Positions 7,367 to 16,360 are shown, counted from the stretch's first letter. The stretch: DNA of 34,197 nucleotides from an uncultured bacterium (GCA_902776645.1 CACYQT010000056.1:1-34197), one strand, 5' to 3'. The notes: generated by a model from the letters alone, not told the origin. Numbers and translations are program-made.

Positions 7367-10300
7367 GCGAATCTAGCGGTTCTAGAAATTCTAGCGGTTC
7401 TAGAAATTCTAGCGGTTCTAGAAATTCTAGCGGTTCTAGAAATTCTAGCGGTTCTAGAAATTCTAGCGGTAAAGGAGTACTGAATTTTTCCGCCGTCGGC
7501 GAGATTTTCGGCGATGATGGTCCATTTGCCGGGCTTCTCGTTGGACGGGATGGAGAGATTCAGCTTCAGTTCGCCGTTGACGGCGGCGTGATAGCCGCTG
7601 AATTCGGCTGGTTTGCCGTCGGCATCGAGAATCGTGAGTTTCAGAGGAATGACGGCGTTTGGGAAATTTGTTCCATCGAAGGCACTATGTATCTCGATGA
7701 TTAATGGTACTTCCGAACCGCGTGTCACTGTACCATTGCCGCCGATATTGATGGTTCTGGCATTTATCTGTTCCTTCGTCCGCATGAACAGCTTTCCTTC
7801 GCCTGGGCCGAAGGAAACGTCAAACGACAGGCCGCCATCCTTGGGCGTCGTCGGAACTTGCTTGTGCGCAACGAGATCGTAGATGTATCCATCGCCGGGA
7901 AGCCAGGCGGTTCCCGCGTTGGGGAGGCCCTTTTCCATGACGAGGCCATATTGGCCGACATAGTCGCCGAAGGTCCGTTTGTCGTTGATCAGGAACAGGT
8001 AGTCGGTGTCGCCAAAACGGCGCATGCGGCCGACGATATCCATGTTGGACGTCTTGAAATTGCGTGTGAAGAACGGATCGAGCGCACTGCGGAGTTTGGC
8101 GGCTTCATGCTGCAGGACGACTTTGTCGACTTCCGCCTTGCGCGTCCGCTTGTAGGCGGGAATGATGAGATCGGGCATGACGGCGGGGCAGAGGCGTTCG
8201 TCCGAAACGACGATGCCGCCGCGTTTCTGGAATTTGATGATTTCGTCATAGACGGACTGCGTGAGGACGTAGCAGTTGGGCATGACGAGAATGTCGTAGG
8301 CGTCCAGGCCGTTCTTGCGGACGGTTTCGTCGTAGATGATCCGCGGCTGGTAGCCTGCCCATTGGAGGATGAGATGCATATCGGCCTCCCAGCTGTTGCT
8401 CCAGCCGTTGCTGCCGCATTGCGCATACATTTGGGAGGCAAAGCTTTCCAGAATGGCGACGCGGGACGGCGCGTCCGGAATCTCCAGCAACGACGGGCCG
8501 AGAGGCTGGATGACGTCGTGGACGAGTTTCGAAAGCCGCGGGGCGGTTTCGGGATTCGTCATGCGGTAGCTGCCGCCCGTCGTGGTGAACAGCGAGCCGC
8601 GGCCATGGTACATGATGCCGCGCACGGGCCGCGCAATCATGCTCCACAACGCGATTTCCAGATGGTCGGGAGCGATGGAGATGAACTTCGCGTCCGGAAT
8701 GTCGCGTTCCCATTGGACGCGTTTGTCCTCTTCCTTCGGCATCTGCTCGATGGGAGCCGTGCCCGAACGATACCAAATGATTTGTGTCATTTTCATGACC
8801 TTCTGATTCGGATAGCCTTCCGCCATGGCGAACAGTTCGTCGCAGGATTGGCCGATTTTGATCGGATCCGGATAGCTGTACGTCCATTGCGAAACGATAT
8901 CGACATGGCCGCCGCTGCCCCAAACGGACGGAACGCGGACGGCGGGATCGAAGAACGTCCAGAAGTCCTTGCGGCCAGTGGACTTGAGACCGTCATGGAT
9001 GCGCGAATGGAGCGGATTCCAGCCGTCGCCGTCCTTCCAGAACCACGTGTAGAAGCGGAGGATGGGATCGTCGTCCGGAATGACGCGGCTCGGCGGGAAG
9101 TTCGGCAGCGTCTGGTAGGGGACGCCGGTCTTGGCGCGGACTTCCTGCGGAATCTTACCGCCCAGAAACTCTTCTGCCGCTTTGACTTCGAACGGCTGGA
9201 AAGAAAGCGCCGTGCTGTCGCGGACTTCCGAATGAATGAGCGCCGCGTCGAAATTCGGGAACTGCAAATACGTCTTCGCGACGCTTGCGCCGACGTTGTA
9301 GCCGAACTGCTGGATGTCCGGATGGCCCATGGCGCCGTTCGTGGTCTCGAGCGGCTTGCCGCTGCGGTTCACACGCTTGTATTCAGGATTTTTCTGCGTC
9401 TGTTCGACCCAACGGCCCGGAGCGGTCGTCAAGCAGGCATGGAGGCCTTTCTTCATGTACTCGTTCAGAAGATTGAATTTCGGCGTAACATCCTCCACTT
9501 CAGATAAATCAAGCGGTTTCTTCGCCTTCCAGACATCGACGAAATTGCTGAAATGGCGCAGGTCATGGGTGAAACCGATATATTGCAGTTCCTCCGCCGG
9601 GCAGGTGCCCCACATGACGACGGGCATGAAAGGATTTTCCCGCGGGACGATGTCGAACGTGCTTTGGGCGTGGAGCGTGTTCAGCGTCGCATACATCTGG
9701 TATGACGCGGCTTTGAGGGTTGTGTCGATGGGAACGGTGACATGGCGGATTTCGCGCGGGGCGAGTTTTTTGAAAGGCAGCTCGTGTTTGGCGCCGTTCA
9801 CGGTGATGGTTACGATGCCGTCGTCCATGAACTCCGTGTTGTCGTTGTCGATGGTCAGCGTGACGGCCGCGTTCTTTTCTTTATGGTAGAAGACGGTGCG
9901 GCCTTGGTTGAAGGAGATGGACGGATGGGGGCCGAATTCCTGCGGAACGCCTTGATAATAGCGGAATTGCGCCATTTTTCCGACAAAACTGCTGTAATTG
10001 CTGGTGGAACGGTCGCCGAGCGTCAGCGGATAGGGGCTGGGAGCGACGGCTTTGTAATCCGCAAAGTGCTTCTTCGCAATCATTTGGCCATCCATGAAGA
10101 TCCGGACGGTGCCTTCGCCGTCATAGGAGAAGGCGAGATGATGCCATTCGTTGACGGGCAGGTGGACGGGGCGGCTTTCGAGCACGACGCTGTTCGTCTT
10201 GAAGCCGAGATTGACATTGATGGTGTAGAGGTCCTTTCCCCTTGTGAGCAGATAGCAGCAGTAGCCGAGATTGGCCTTTTCCATTTCCCTGAAATAATGG

Positions 10301-10656
10301 TATATCTTCTTGTCCAGCAGGAAGAAATGGTCTCGCCCAGTACGAATCGCCTCGTCCGGATTCAGCCAGAAATCGAAGGCGAAAGCGCCTTGCGGCGTGA
10401 AATCCGCGTGGTTTCCTGCATCGGCGCCCTGCCGGTTGTCGGCGGACGGAACGCTTCCCGTTGATTTCAAGGCGATTCCGAAGCGTTCATCGTCAACGAT
10501 CTGCGCTTTCCCGCGCAGTTTGATGGCGTGATTGTGGCCGGAAGCGTCTTCCAATGGCTTGTCGGCATTGAAAATCCACTGGCCGATGATGTCTGCGGCG
10601 GGCAGGGCGGAGGAGAGGAAAAGAACGGCGAAAATGATGGTAAGTGCTTGTTTCAT
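7363..10656 (-). CDS. exported LamG-domain glycoside hydrolase-like protein with C-terminal TARISR repeats
   Basis: A 1097-residue protein with a Sec signal peptide (MKQALTIIFAVLFLSSALPA, cleavage near residue 21). In order there are a LamG/concanavalin-like domain (about 22-240) with DFWLNPDE and NEWHHLAFSYDG, an Ig-like domain (about 255-340), a barrel-like region (about 345-720) with VWGSGGHVDIVSQWTYSYPDP, a GATase-like segment as in beta-galactosidases (about 770-880; DAYDILVMPNCYVL, GGIVVSDE), and a beta-sandwich (about 960-1060). The tail is five copies of TARISR plus TARFA, encoded by an 18-nt array. A strong AGGAGG precedes ATG 10656. The gene begins 15 nt after its upstream neighbour, so they are co-transcribed. 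Probably periplasmic or surface. I cannot assign a CAZy family, and catalytic residues are not certain. Confidence 0.7.
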   Translation of the reverse strand: MKQALTIIFAVLFLSSALPAADIIGQWIFNADKPLEDASGHNHAIKLRGKAQIVDDERFGIALKSTGSVPSADNRQGADAGNHADFTPQGAFAFDFWLNPDEAIRTGRDHFFLLDKKIYHYFREMEKANLGYCCYLLTRGKDLYTINVNLGFKTNSVVLESRPVHLPVNEWHHLAFSYDGEGTVRIFMDGQMIAKKHFADYKAVAPSPYPLTLGDRSTSNYSSFVGKMAQFRYYQGVPQEFGPHPSISFNQGRTVFYHKEKNAAVTLTIDNDNTEFMDDGIVTITVNGAKHELPFKKLAPREIRHVTVPIDTTLKAASYQMYATLNTLHAQSTFDIVPRENPFMPVVMWGTCPAEELQYIGFTHDLRHFSNFVDVWKAKKPLDLSEVEDVTPKFNLLNEYMKKGLHACLTTAPGRWVEQTQKNPEYKRVNRSGKPLETTNGAMGHPDIQQFGYNVGASVAKTYLQFPNFDAALIHSEVRDSTALSFQPFEVKAAEEFLGGKIPQEVRAKTGVPYQTLPNFPPSRVIPDDDPILRFYTWFWKDGDGWNPLHSRIHDGLKSTGRKDFWTFFDPAVRVPSVWGSGGHVDIVSQWTYSYPDPIKIGQSCDELFAMAEGYPNQKVMKMTQIIWYRSGTAPIEQMPKEEDKRVQWERDIPDAKFISIAPDHLEIALWSMIARPVRGIMYHGRGSLFTTTGGSYRMTNPETAPRLSKLVHDVIQPLGPSLLEIPDAPSRVAILESFASQMYAQCGSNGWSNSWEADMHLILQWAGYQPRIIYDETVRKNGLDAYDILVMPNCYVLTQSVYDEIIKFQKRGGIVVSDERLCPAVMPDLIIPAYKRTRKAEVDKVVLQHEAAKLRSALDPFFTRNFKTSNMDIVGRMRRFGDTDYLFLINDKRTFGDYVGQYGLVMEKGLPNAGTAWLPGDGYIYDLVAHKQVPTTPKDGGLSFDVSFGPGEGKLFMRTKEQINARTINIGGNGTVTRGSEVPLIIEIHSAFDGTNFPNAVIPLKLTILDADGKPAEFSGYHAAVNGELKLNLSIPSNEKPGKWTIIAENLADGGKIQYSFTARISRTARISRTARISRTARISRTARISRTARFA
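7373..7470. repeat. 18-bp (2 x 9) tandem array inside a coding 3' end
   Basis: Five exact 18-bp units, each CTAGCGGTT followed by CTAGAAATT, run from 7373 to 7462, with one further half unit to 7470. Read on the minus strand each unit encodes TARISR, so the array forms the C terminus of the LamG protein. The sequence type is the same as the intergenic arrays at 1111-1182 and 14850-14913. Confidence 0.95.
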
Positions 10657-10671
10657 CGTGGGTTCCTCCTG

Positions 10672-11625
10672 TTATTCCAAGACCTGAAGATGGACGGGCT
10701 TGTAGATGCCGCCGGCGCCTGCCGTGTCCAGAATTCTCACGACGATGACGTTGTCCGCGTCCCATTTGATCTCTTTCGTGATGTCCAGCGAGAACGGCGT
10801 CTGCCAGCCGCTCGTGCCGAGATCGTGCTGGCCGATGTAAATGCCGTTCAACCAGACCCATGCGCATTCGTCAACGGATTCGAAATGAAGCTCGACGGCG
10901 TTGAATTTCTCCGGTTTCGACGGCGCTTTGAAAGATTTGCGATACCACGCGAGGCCGTCGTATTTGAAGCCTGCGTCCTCCCACGTCACGGCGATCGGAA
11001 TCGTCTTCCATGCGGAATCGTCGAAATTTGTCTTGAACCAGTTGTTCAGATGGCCTTGATTGTTCTCGTCCAATGAGAAACGCCAATCGGCCGCCGGCAG
11101 GAGAATGTCCTGAACGACCTTCACGTCATGGTCCCAGTCGCTACGGTTGCGGAGGAGGACGGTATTGCGGTAGAACGGCCAGATGGCCTTGGAGGCGATG
11201 TCGCGCACGGCGGCGTTCTTCTCCTTGCGGGCGGTCTTCTCCAGAATCTCCAACTGCTTGCCTTTGGCTGGCTTATCCGCTGCCAGCTGTGAAACGGCGA
11301 TGAGTCGGACGTTGACATCCGTGTCGTCCATCATGTCGCCAAGCAGTTCGACGGTCGCGGCGTTTTTCAGGCAGAGGGCCTGCAAGGCGCCGCGGCGGAC
11401 GAGCGGATCCGTTGATTTGAGGAGCGCCACCAGCTGAGTGGTGGCGTCTTCACGTTGGGCCAAAAGCCGCACGGCAGTGTGGCGGATGATCGCGTTGTCA
11501 TCCGCCACCGCCTTGAGAAGCGACGGCAAGTCCGGATTTTTCAACAAGTTGTCACGCCGCTCCTTCGGCGTTTGCGCGAACAGCAGGAACGGGGCGGCCA
11601 GAAGCAGAAGGATGAGATGTTTCAT
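10672..11625 (-). CDS. exported HEAT-repeat protein fused to a GH2-type sugar-binding jelly roll
   Basis: A 317-residue protein with a signal peptide (MKHLILLLLAAPFLLFAQ). Residues about 20-155 are HEAT-like helical repeats (LLKAVADDNAIIRHTAVRLL, LVALLKSTDPLVRRGALQAL, DDTDVNVRLIAVSQLA). Residues about 165-317 resemble the sugar-binding jelly roll of GH2 beta-galactosidases: FDDSAWKTIPI, GLAWYRKSF, FESVDECAWVWLNGIYIGQH, and NVIVVRILD. No catalytic domain is present, so the protein probably binds carbohydrate or acts as an accessory to the LamG protein encoded 15 nt downstream. AAAGGT eight bases before ATG 11625 is the likely ribosome site. The combination of HEAT repeats with this fold in a short exported protein is unusual in my experience. 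Confidence 0.7.
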   Translation of the reverse strand: MKHLILLLLAAPFLLFAQTPKERRDNLLKNPDLPSLLKAVADDNAIIRHTAVRLLAQREDATTQLVALLKSTDPLVRRGALQALCLKNAATVELLGDMMDDTDVNVRLIAVSQLAADKPAKGKQLEILEKTARKEKNAAVRDIASKAIWPFYRNTVLLRNRSDWDHDVKVVQDILLPAADWRFSLDENNQGHLNNWFKTNFDDSAWKTIPIAVTWEDAGFKYDGLAWYRKSFKAPSKPEKFNAVELHFESVDECAWVWLNGIYIGQHDLGTSGWQTPFSLDITKEIKWDADNVIVVRILDTAGAGGIYKPVHLQVLE

Positions 11626-11643
11626 GGGGATACCTTTATAAAA

Positions 11644-11678
11644 GGGACGAAAGGGACATAAGGGACGAAAGGGACAGG
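11644..11678. repeat. GGGACGAAA nonamer tandem array
   Basis: Four 9-nt units with a GGGAC core fill the gap between the glycosidase stop (11679) and the start region of the HEAT/jelly-roll gene. This array lies within an apparent operon, not between convergent genes. Confidence 0.8.
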
Positions 11679-13277
11679 TTATTGGTAGAGGACAGTTACG
11701 TGGGCTTGTTTGGGCAGGCCGTTCAGTACGGCGTAGTGGCTTTTGCCGACGGTTTCATCTTGGAAATCAACGGCTTGGCCGTTGATGGAAACGGAAGTCG
11801 GGACGGCGCCATCCGGAACATACATCCGCAGATTGGCCGTTTGATGGTTCGATACCAGCTGGAAATCAAGCTGTTTCGCATCGTAGTCCGCTTTGAATTC
11901 GTATTCGACGCTTGCATCGGATGCGGGATAGACGAGTTTGACGTATGCGCGTTTCTCCTTCGCGGCGGCGAAACGCGGCGACAGCGTGACGTGTTCGAAC
12001 AGCTTGCCATTATCGACGACGCCCGCCAGACCCGTGCATTCCGCGTTCATGATCTCCGCGGCGCACCAGCAGCGCGGGCCGCCGCCGATGTCGTTGCCTT
12101 CCCAATTCCACAGGAAGGAGAATTTGCCGTCACGGCTGACTTTTCGACCGATCCTTTTCAGAATATCGACGCCGTAAGTTTCCTCGCCGACATCGAATGC
12201 GGCGGTGGCCAGCTGGCCCGCCACGAACGGCGCGACGGCGCCGTTCACGTACTGACCGGCCTTCATGCCTTTGAAGACAGGATAGGGCGGCTCCAGATTG
12301 CGGAAATCGTCCATTTCGCCTTTGTATTTGTCCCGCATGGCGCGGTAGGCGGCGATGACGGAGAGGCGTTCATCCATGGAAAGAATGCCGCGGTTCAGGG
12401 CGTAGGCGTTGGAAAGGCTCATCTGCCATGTCTCGTCGACGCCGTAGTCGACGTCCGTCAACGGCAGGAAATGGCGGAAGAAGCGACCGTTCCACAAATG
12501 CTTCATGATGCGTTCTTTCAAATCGGCGGCTTCTTCTTCATGGCGGGCGGCGGACGATTCGTCGCCCAAAACACGGTAAAGCTTGGCCATCAACATCTTG
12601 GCGTAGAAAAGACCTGTGTTGTCGCCATGGAAAATGCCCATGGGATCGTCCGGGCGGACGGCGCGGTCGTAACTGGAGCTTTCGCGATCGAGAAAATCCC
12701 ATGTGTCCAATGTGCGGGGCCGTTTGACCAATTGGTATCGCGTGTCCCACCGAAGCGGATCCGTCATCATGTAGCGGAGGCCTTTTTCGAGTCGCGGCAT
12801 GTTGATTCGCAACCACTTGTCATCGCCTGTGGCTTGCCAGATCTGATAGGCGCCCTCCACCATGAGGTATTCGATGTCCGCCTCCAGTTCGAGGCGGCAC
12901 ATGCCGAACTCCATGCCCGGCTCCAGGAGATGGCATTCGAATTCGTTCGTGAAGCGCGGCACGCCGGAATGCATATCCGTCACAGGCGCAAGGATTTCGA
13001 AGAAGAAGCCCTTCGGCGTCTGATGTTCCAGCAGCAGATCCGGAAACGATGTGATGTCCGATTCCGTGTATTTGAAGCCCTTGAGCGTCAGCATGTAGTC
13101 GCGGATCCAGTTGGGCTGCATGCGAATGATGCGGTCGCCGTAGAGGAAGGGACGGCACAGCCCTTGCAGGCCGCCTTTGCAAAGGTTGAACAGAAGCGAC
13201 AGTGGTTCGTTATGGTAGGCGGATGTCGCGTTCGGGATGTTGCTTGTGGCGATAAAACTTTCTTTCAGTGATTTCAT
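11679..13277 (-). CDS. six-hairpin (alpha/alpha)6 glycosidase-like protein
   Basis: A 532-residue cytoplasmic protein with no signal peptide. Helical-pair features of the six-hairpin superfamily (GH37/GH63/GH78-like) are visible: QPNWIRDYMLTLKGF (about 54-68), ADIEYLMVEGAYQIW and WLRINMPRLEKGLRYM (about 130-170), WDFLDRESSSYDR, HGDNTGLFYAKMLMAKLYRV, and DETWQMSLSNAYALN, followed by a beta-rich C-terminal domain from about residue 425. Asp and Glu in these segments are candidate catalytic residues, but I cannot assign them. It is the first gene of the leftward unit with the HEAT/jelly-roll and LamG genes. No clear Shine-Dalgarno precedes ATG 13277. Likely trims saccharides imported after extracellular cleavage. 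CAZy family uncertain. Confidence 0.6.
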   Translation of the reverse strand: MKSLKESFIATSNIPNATSAYHNEPLSLLFNLCKGGLQGLCRPFLYGDRIIRMQPNWIRDYMLTLKGFKYTESDITSFPDLLLEHQTPKGFFFEILAPVTDMHSGVPRFTNEFECHLLEPGMEFGMCRLELEADIEYLMVEGAYQIWQATGDDKWLRINMPRLEKGLRYMMTDPLRWDTRYQLVKRPRTLDTWDFLDRESSSYDRAVRPDDPMGIFHGDNTGLFYAKMLMAKLYRVLGDESSAARHEEEAADLKERIMKHLWNGRFFRHFLPLTDVDYGVDETWQMSLSNAYALNRGILSMDERLSVIAAYRAMRDKYKGEMDDFRNLEPPYPVFKGMKAGQYVNGAVAPFVAGQLATAAFDVGEETYGVDILKRIGRKVSRDGKFSFLWNWEGNDIGGGPRCWCAAEIMNAECTGLAGVVDNGKLFEHVTLSPRFAAAKEKRAYVKLVYPASDASVEYEFKADYDAKQLDFQLVSNHQTANLRMYVPDGAVPTSVSINGQAVDFQDETVGKSHYAVLNGLPKQAHVTVLYQ

Positions 13278-13419
13278 GGCAGTGGCGAACGGAATTACGG
13301 TTGCGGATCATGTTATTGAATAAAAGGTAGCCATGCAATCCGAAAAAGCAACTTATGCTGACATATGATTATACAAAACTTTAAAATGATGGTATATTAT
13401 CATGACAACACATGAAAAA

Positions 13420-13437
13420 TTACGTCAAAAGACGTAA
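13420..13437. promoter_or_regulatory. palindrome TTACGTC-N4-GACGTAA between divergent genes
   Basis: A perfect 7-bp inverted repeat with an AAAA spacer sits 37 bp before the MATE start codon and about 140 bp from the divergent glycosidase start. Symmetry and location fit a transcription-factor site, possibly controlling both genes. Confidence 0.45.
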
Positions 13438-13440
13438 AAA

Positions 13441-13465
13441 TTGACAAATGTCTAATTCATATAAT
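13441..13465 (+). promoter_or_regulatory. possible promoter of the MATE gene
   Basis: TTGACA (13441-13446) and TATAAT (13460-13465) match consensus but are only 13 nt apart. The ATG at 13474 is eight bases after TATAAT and has no Shine-Dalgarno, so a nearly leaderless transcript would result if this is the -10 element. Confidence 0.35.
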
Positions 13466-13473
13466 CAACAACC

Positions 13474-14841
13474 ATGGCATTGAAGGATTCCACATTTCTC
13501 GGGACGGAGAACATCGGGCGGCTGTTGCTGCGGCTATCGTGGCCGGCGGTCGTATCGACCGTCATCAACATGCTCTACAATCTGGTGGACCGCGTCTATA
13601 TCGGCAACGGCGTCGGTAAGGAGGCGTTGGCGGGGCTGGCGTTGACGATGCCGATCATGATCATCATCGCGGCGTTCGGCATGATGGGCGGCGTCGGCAC
13701 GGGGGCGGTCATATCGATCTTTCTCGGCCAGCAGAAGAAGGAGGAGGCGGAGAAGGCGTTGGGGCAGCTGATGTTCCTCTGCCTGATGTCCGTCATCACG
13801 CTCCAGATTCTGGCGTTGGTCTTTCTTGACAAAATCCTGCTGGGCTTCGGCGGCAACGCGGGCACCATCCCATACGCGCATTCCTATTTAAGCATCATCT
13901 TGTGGGGCAGCATCTTCCAGCATCTGAGCTTCAGCTTCGCGGCGCAGCTGCGGGCGGAAGGAAACGCCAACAAATGCATGACGACCATTCTCATCGGCGC
14001 GATTTCCAACATCATTCTCGATCCGATTTTCATCTTCGTCTTCAAGCTCGGCATCGCGGGGGCGGCCTACGCGACGATTCTTTCCATGATGATCAGCTCG
14101 TCTTTCGTCCTCTACCATTTCATTGCGGGCAAAGGCGTCATCCGCCTGCGGCTGAAGAACATCAAGCCGAATCCGCGGCTGTTGTGGCGCATCATCTCCA
14201 TCGGACTTTCCCCGTGCTGCGTCCAAATCGCGTCAAGCGCCATCAATATCGCCGCTAACCGTTGCTTCAACGCATATTCGGCATCTCAGGAACTCGCGAA
14301 CGACGGCATCGCCTGCTGGAGCATCGTGCTGTCCGTCAATTTCATCTTCGTCACGCCGCTGTTCGGTCTTGCACAGGGCATGCAGCCGATCGTCGGCTAC
14401 AATTTCGGCGCGAAGAACTGGGCGCGTGTGCGTCAGACCTACAAGACGGCGCTGATCACGGGAATCATCATCTGCAGCTGCGCGACCATCATCCTTTTCA
14501 CATTCGCGCCGTATTTCGTCCGTTGCTTCAACCAGACGCCGTCGCTCGTGGCGATGGGCAGCCGCGGCATCCGGATTCTCATGACGACGTTTCCGCTGAT
14601 CGCCATCGACATCCTGACGTTCAACTATTTCCAGGCCACCGGCAGGGCGACGGTCTCCATCTGTTTGAGTCTGCTGCGGCAGATCGTGTTCTTCCTGCCG
14701 TCGCTCATCCTGCTGTCGCATTTCACGGGAATCCACAACATCTGGTGGTGCATTCCGATCGCGGACTTCGCCGCGATCATCTGCTCATCGACGATCGCGC
14801 TTTACACATTGCATAAATTGAAAATCATGCAAAATGGCTAG
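13474..14841 (+). CDS. MATE-family efflux transporter (MepA-like)
   Basis: A 455-residue inner-membrane antiporter of the multi-antimicrobial extrusion family. About twelve hydrophobic segments are visible. The N-terminal signature LLLRLSWPAVVSTVINMLYN, then VDRVYIGNGVGKEALAGLAL, is typical of MepA-like members, and the second half contains GLAQGMQPIVGYNFGA. The substrate could be a cationic drug, a metabolite or a toxic by-product of the surrounding catabolic genes. The gene faces away from the glycosidase operon across about 200 bp that holds a palindrome. Only a few bases separate a TATAAT from the start codon and no ribosome site is evident. Function as an exporter is well supported by family; the substrate is not. 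Confidence 0.92.
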   Translation: MALKDSTFLGTENIGRLLLRLSWPAVVSTVINMLYNLVDRVYIGNGVGKEALAGLALTMPIMIIIAAFGMMGGVGTGAVISIFLGQQKKEEAEKALGQLMFLCLMSVITLQILALVFLDKILLGFGGNAGTIPYAHSYLSIILWGSIFQHLSFSFAAQLRAEGNANKCMTTILIGAISNIILDPIFIFVFKLGIAGAAYATILSMMISSSFVLYHFIAGKGVIRLRLKNIKPNPRLLWRIISIGLSPCCVQIASSAINIAANRCFNAYSASQELANDGIACWSIVLSVNFIFVTPLFGLAQGMQPIVGYNFGAKNWARVRQTYKTALITGIIICSCATIILFTFAPYFVRCFNQTPSLVAMGSRGIRILMTTFPLIAIDILTFNYFQATGRATVSICLSLLRQIVFFLPSLILLSHFTGIHNIWWCIPIADFAAIICSSTIALYTLHKLKIMQNG

Positions 14842-14849
14842 CTACTCTT

Positions 14850-14913
14850 CTAGGCTTCTAGAATGCTAGGCTTCTAGAATGCTAGGCTTCTAGAATGCTA
14901 GACTTCTAGAATG
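14850..14913. repeat. CTAGGCTT/CTAGAATG octamer array between convergent genes
   Basis: Eight 8-nt units alternate CTAGGCTT (one variant, CTAGACTT) with CTAGAATG. They fill the gap between the MATE stop and the BNR_4 gene stop. No intrinsic terminator is present in this gap. Confidence 0.9.
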
Positions 14914-14924
14914 CTAGAAAATTA

Positions 14925-16250
14925 TCAATCATCGTATTCCACAAGCATGACTGCGTCGCAGTGCCAGCCGCCTGTATGCGCGGAATAGATGCCTTCATGC
15001 CAGTAGACGGGCATGTTGTCCTGCGCGTAGATCGGAACGATCGGACGCCAGATTTTCAGATGTTCCTTGCGCGGAATGGCTTTGACAACTTGTTCCAGCA
15101 TGTAGCTTTTGCCGTCGTCATAACTGACATAGCTCTCCAGCAGGCGGTTGTCCACGTCCGCGCGGGCGATATAGACGCGATTCGTGTCGATTTTCCCGCG
15201 ATGGTTCGGATGGAATCCCTCTTCGCCGACGCCGTAGTAGCAGGCCATGCCGCCGACATATGTCTGCGAGCCGTCCAGCTGCGGCTGCTTGGCGAGAAAT
15301 TCGCCGCCTTTGGCGATAGGCTTGGAAATCTGCCAAGCATTTTCCTTCCAGCTTGCGATGTAATAAGTTATCGTATCAGGATTGTCCATCTCAAAGGTCG
15401 CGAAACCGATGCGCAGGGGGACGGTTGGCGCGACTTCCAGCAGGCGGACGGTTGTCTTTTCGGGCGATTTATAGACGACGGACAGCTCCTGCAGGTCAAG
15501 CTTGCCGTTGATTTTCGTCCCGTCCTGCAATTCCGCGTCGCCGTACAGGTTCATGTTCAGACGCTGGCCGTCCAGCGTGAAAAGCCATCCCTCCGCGTCG
15601 AAATAAGCGCTGTGAATCGTGTGGTCCTTTGAGATGCGCGGATGGCCATAAAGGGCGAAGAACCACCGTTCACTGATGCCGTAATGGCTGGGGACGAGTT
15701 GCTTGCGGATGTCGATATAGAAGAGTCCGCCCGCGTCCGACGCGAGAAAGCATGTCGGATCGCTCCAATGGACGCCGTCCTTCGAATAGCGGAACTCCCA
15801 TGTGACGGCGGCGACGCGTGTGAACAGCCAAAGTTCGCGTTTGTAGATGTTTTCAAACAACTGGACGTATGTGACGCTTTGTTCGTATTTCAGGACGATT
15901 TCCGGCCCGAAGGAATAGATGTCGTACGGGCGCGTGGTGATGCGGTAGGTAAGGGTGGATGTGGCGGCATGGCCTGTGTAGGCGACGACGATCCGTCCGT
16001 CCTGCAAAATGCAGAGCGACGGCGAGTTGTGTTCATCTGCATAGTTGCAGTTTAGGCGGCAGACGACGGTGTCTCGGCTCGGCGTGCGGCTGCATTTGGC
16101 GTCCAGCTCCTTGATATGGATTTCCCCCATGTCGGTCATGTAAGCGATGTAGGTCAAGCCGTTGTCGCCGACGATGGACTTTTCATTGATCCACCAGTCC
16201 GTGTTGGCGCGTTTGATGCGGATTTCCCTGCATTTGTTCAAATTGATCAT
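14925..16250 (-). CDS. BNR_4-type beta-propeller protein (PL24/PL25-like lyase or sialidase-like)
   Basis: A 441-residue protein without a signal peptide. The N-terminal part, TDWWINEKSIVGDNGLTYIA, then DEHNSPSLCILQDGRIVVAY (His near residue 72) and YRITTRPYDI, follows the BNR_4 propeller pattern of ulvan/rhamnogalacturonan-type lyases and related glycan enzymes. Later blades include EFRYSKDGVHWSDP and ESYVSYDDGKSYM, which are Asp-box-like. ATG 16250 is chosen because AAAGGAG lies about eight bases upstream; an in-frame ATG at 16295 lacks this. It is divergent from the GH106-like gene and both may share one operator. Lyase, glycosidase or pure binding function cannot be separated from sequence alone. 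Confidence 0.6.
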   Translation of the reverse strand: MINLNKCREIRIKRANTDWWINEKSIVGDNGLTYIAYMTDMGEIHIKELDAKCSRTPSRDTVVCRLNCNYADEHNSPSLCILQDGRIVVAYTGHAATSTLTYRITTRPYDIYSFGPEIVLKYEQSVTYVQLFENIYKRELWLFTRVAAVTWEFRYSKDGVHWSDPTCFLASDAGGLFYIDIRKQLVPSHYGISERWFFALYGHPRISKDHTIHSAYFDAEGWLFTLDGQRLNMNLYGDAELQDGTKINGKLDLQELSVVYKSPEKTTVRLLEVAPTVPLRIGFATFEMDNPDTITYYIASWKENAWQISKPIAKGGEFLAKQPQLDGSQTYVGGMACYYGVGEEGFHPNHRGKIDTNRVYIARADVDNRLLESYVSYDDGKSYMLEQVVKAIPRKEHLKIWRPIVPIYAQDNMPVYWHEGIYSAHTGGWHCDAVMLVEYDD

Positions 16251-16344
16251 GGGATGGCTCCTTTCGCAAAGGTTGGAGGCTGTTTCGGCTTGCAAAACAT
16301 GTTTACATGATTATTGTTTGTTAATTTATTTCAATGAAATCATT

Positions 16345-16360
16345 TTTGCAAGTGTGCAAA
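16345..16360. promoter_or_regulatory. palindrome TTTGCA-N4-TGCAAA between divergent genes
   Basis: A perfect 6-bp inverted repeat around AGTG lies 27 bp before the GH106-like start and 95 bp before the BNR_4 start. It resembles a LacI- or GntR-type site in form and could control both genes. Confidence 0.4.

Noticed and set aside
7360..7704. Plus-strand frame with SRNSSG repeats
   Set aside because: It is the complement of the TARISR array and then antisense to the LamG gene; no ribosome site.
41..14913. CRISPR-like arrays
   Set aside because: Units are 7-9 nt and contiguous, with no unique spacers and no cas genes.
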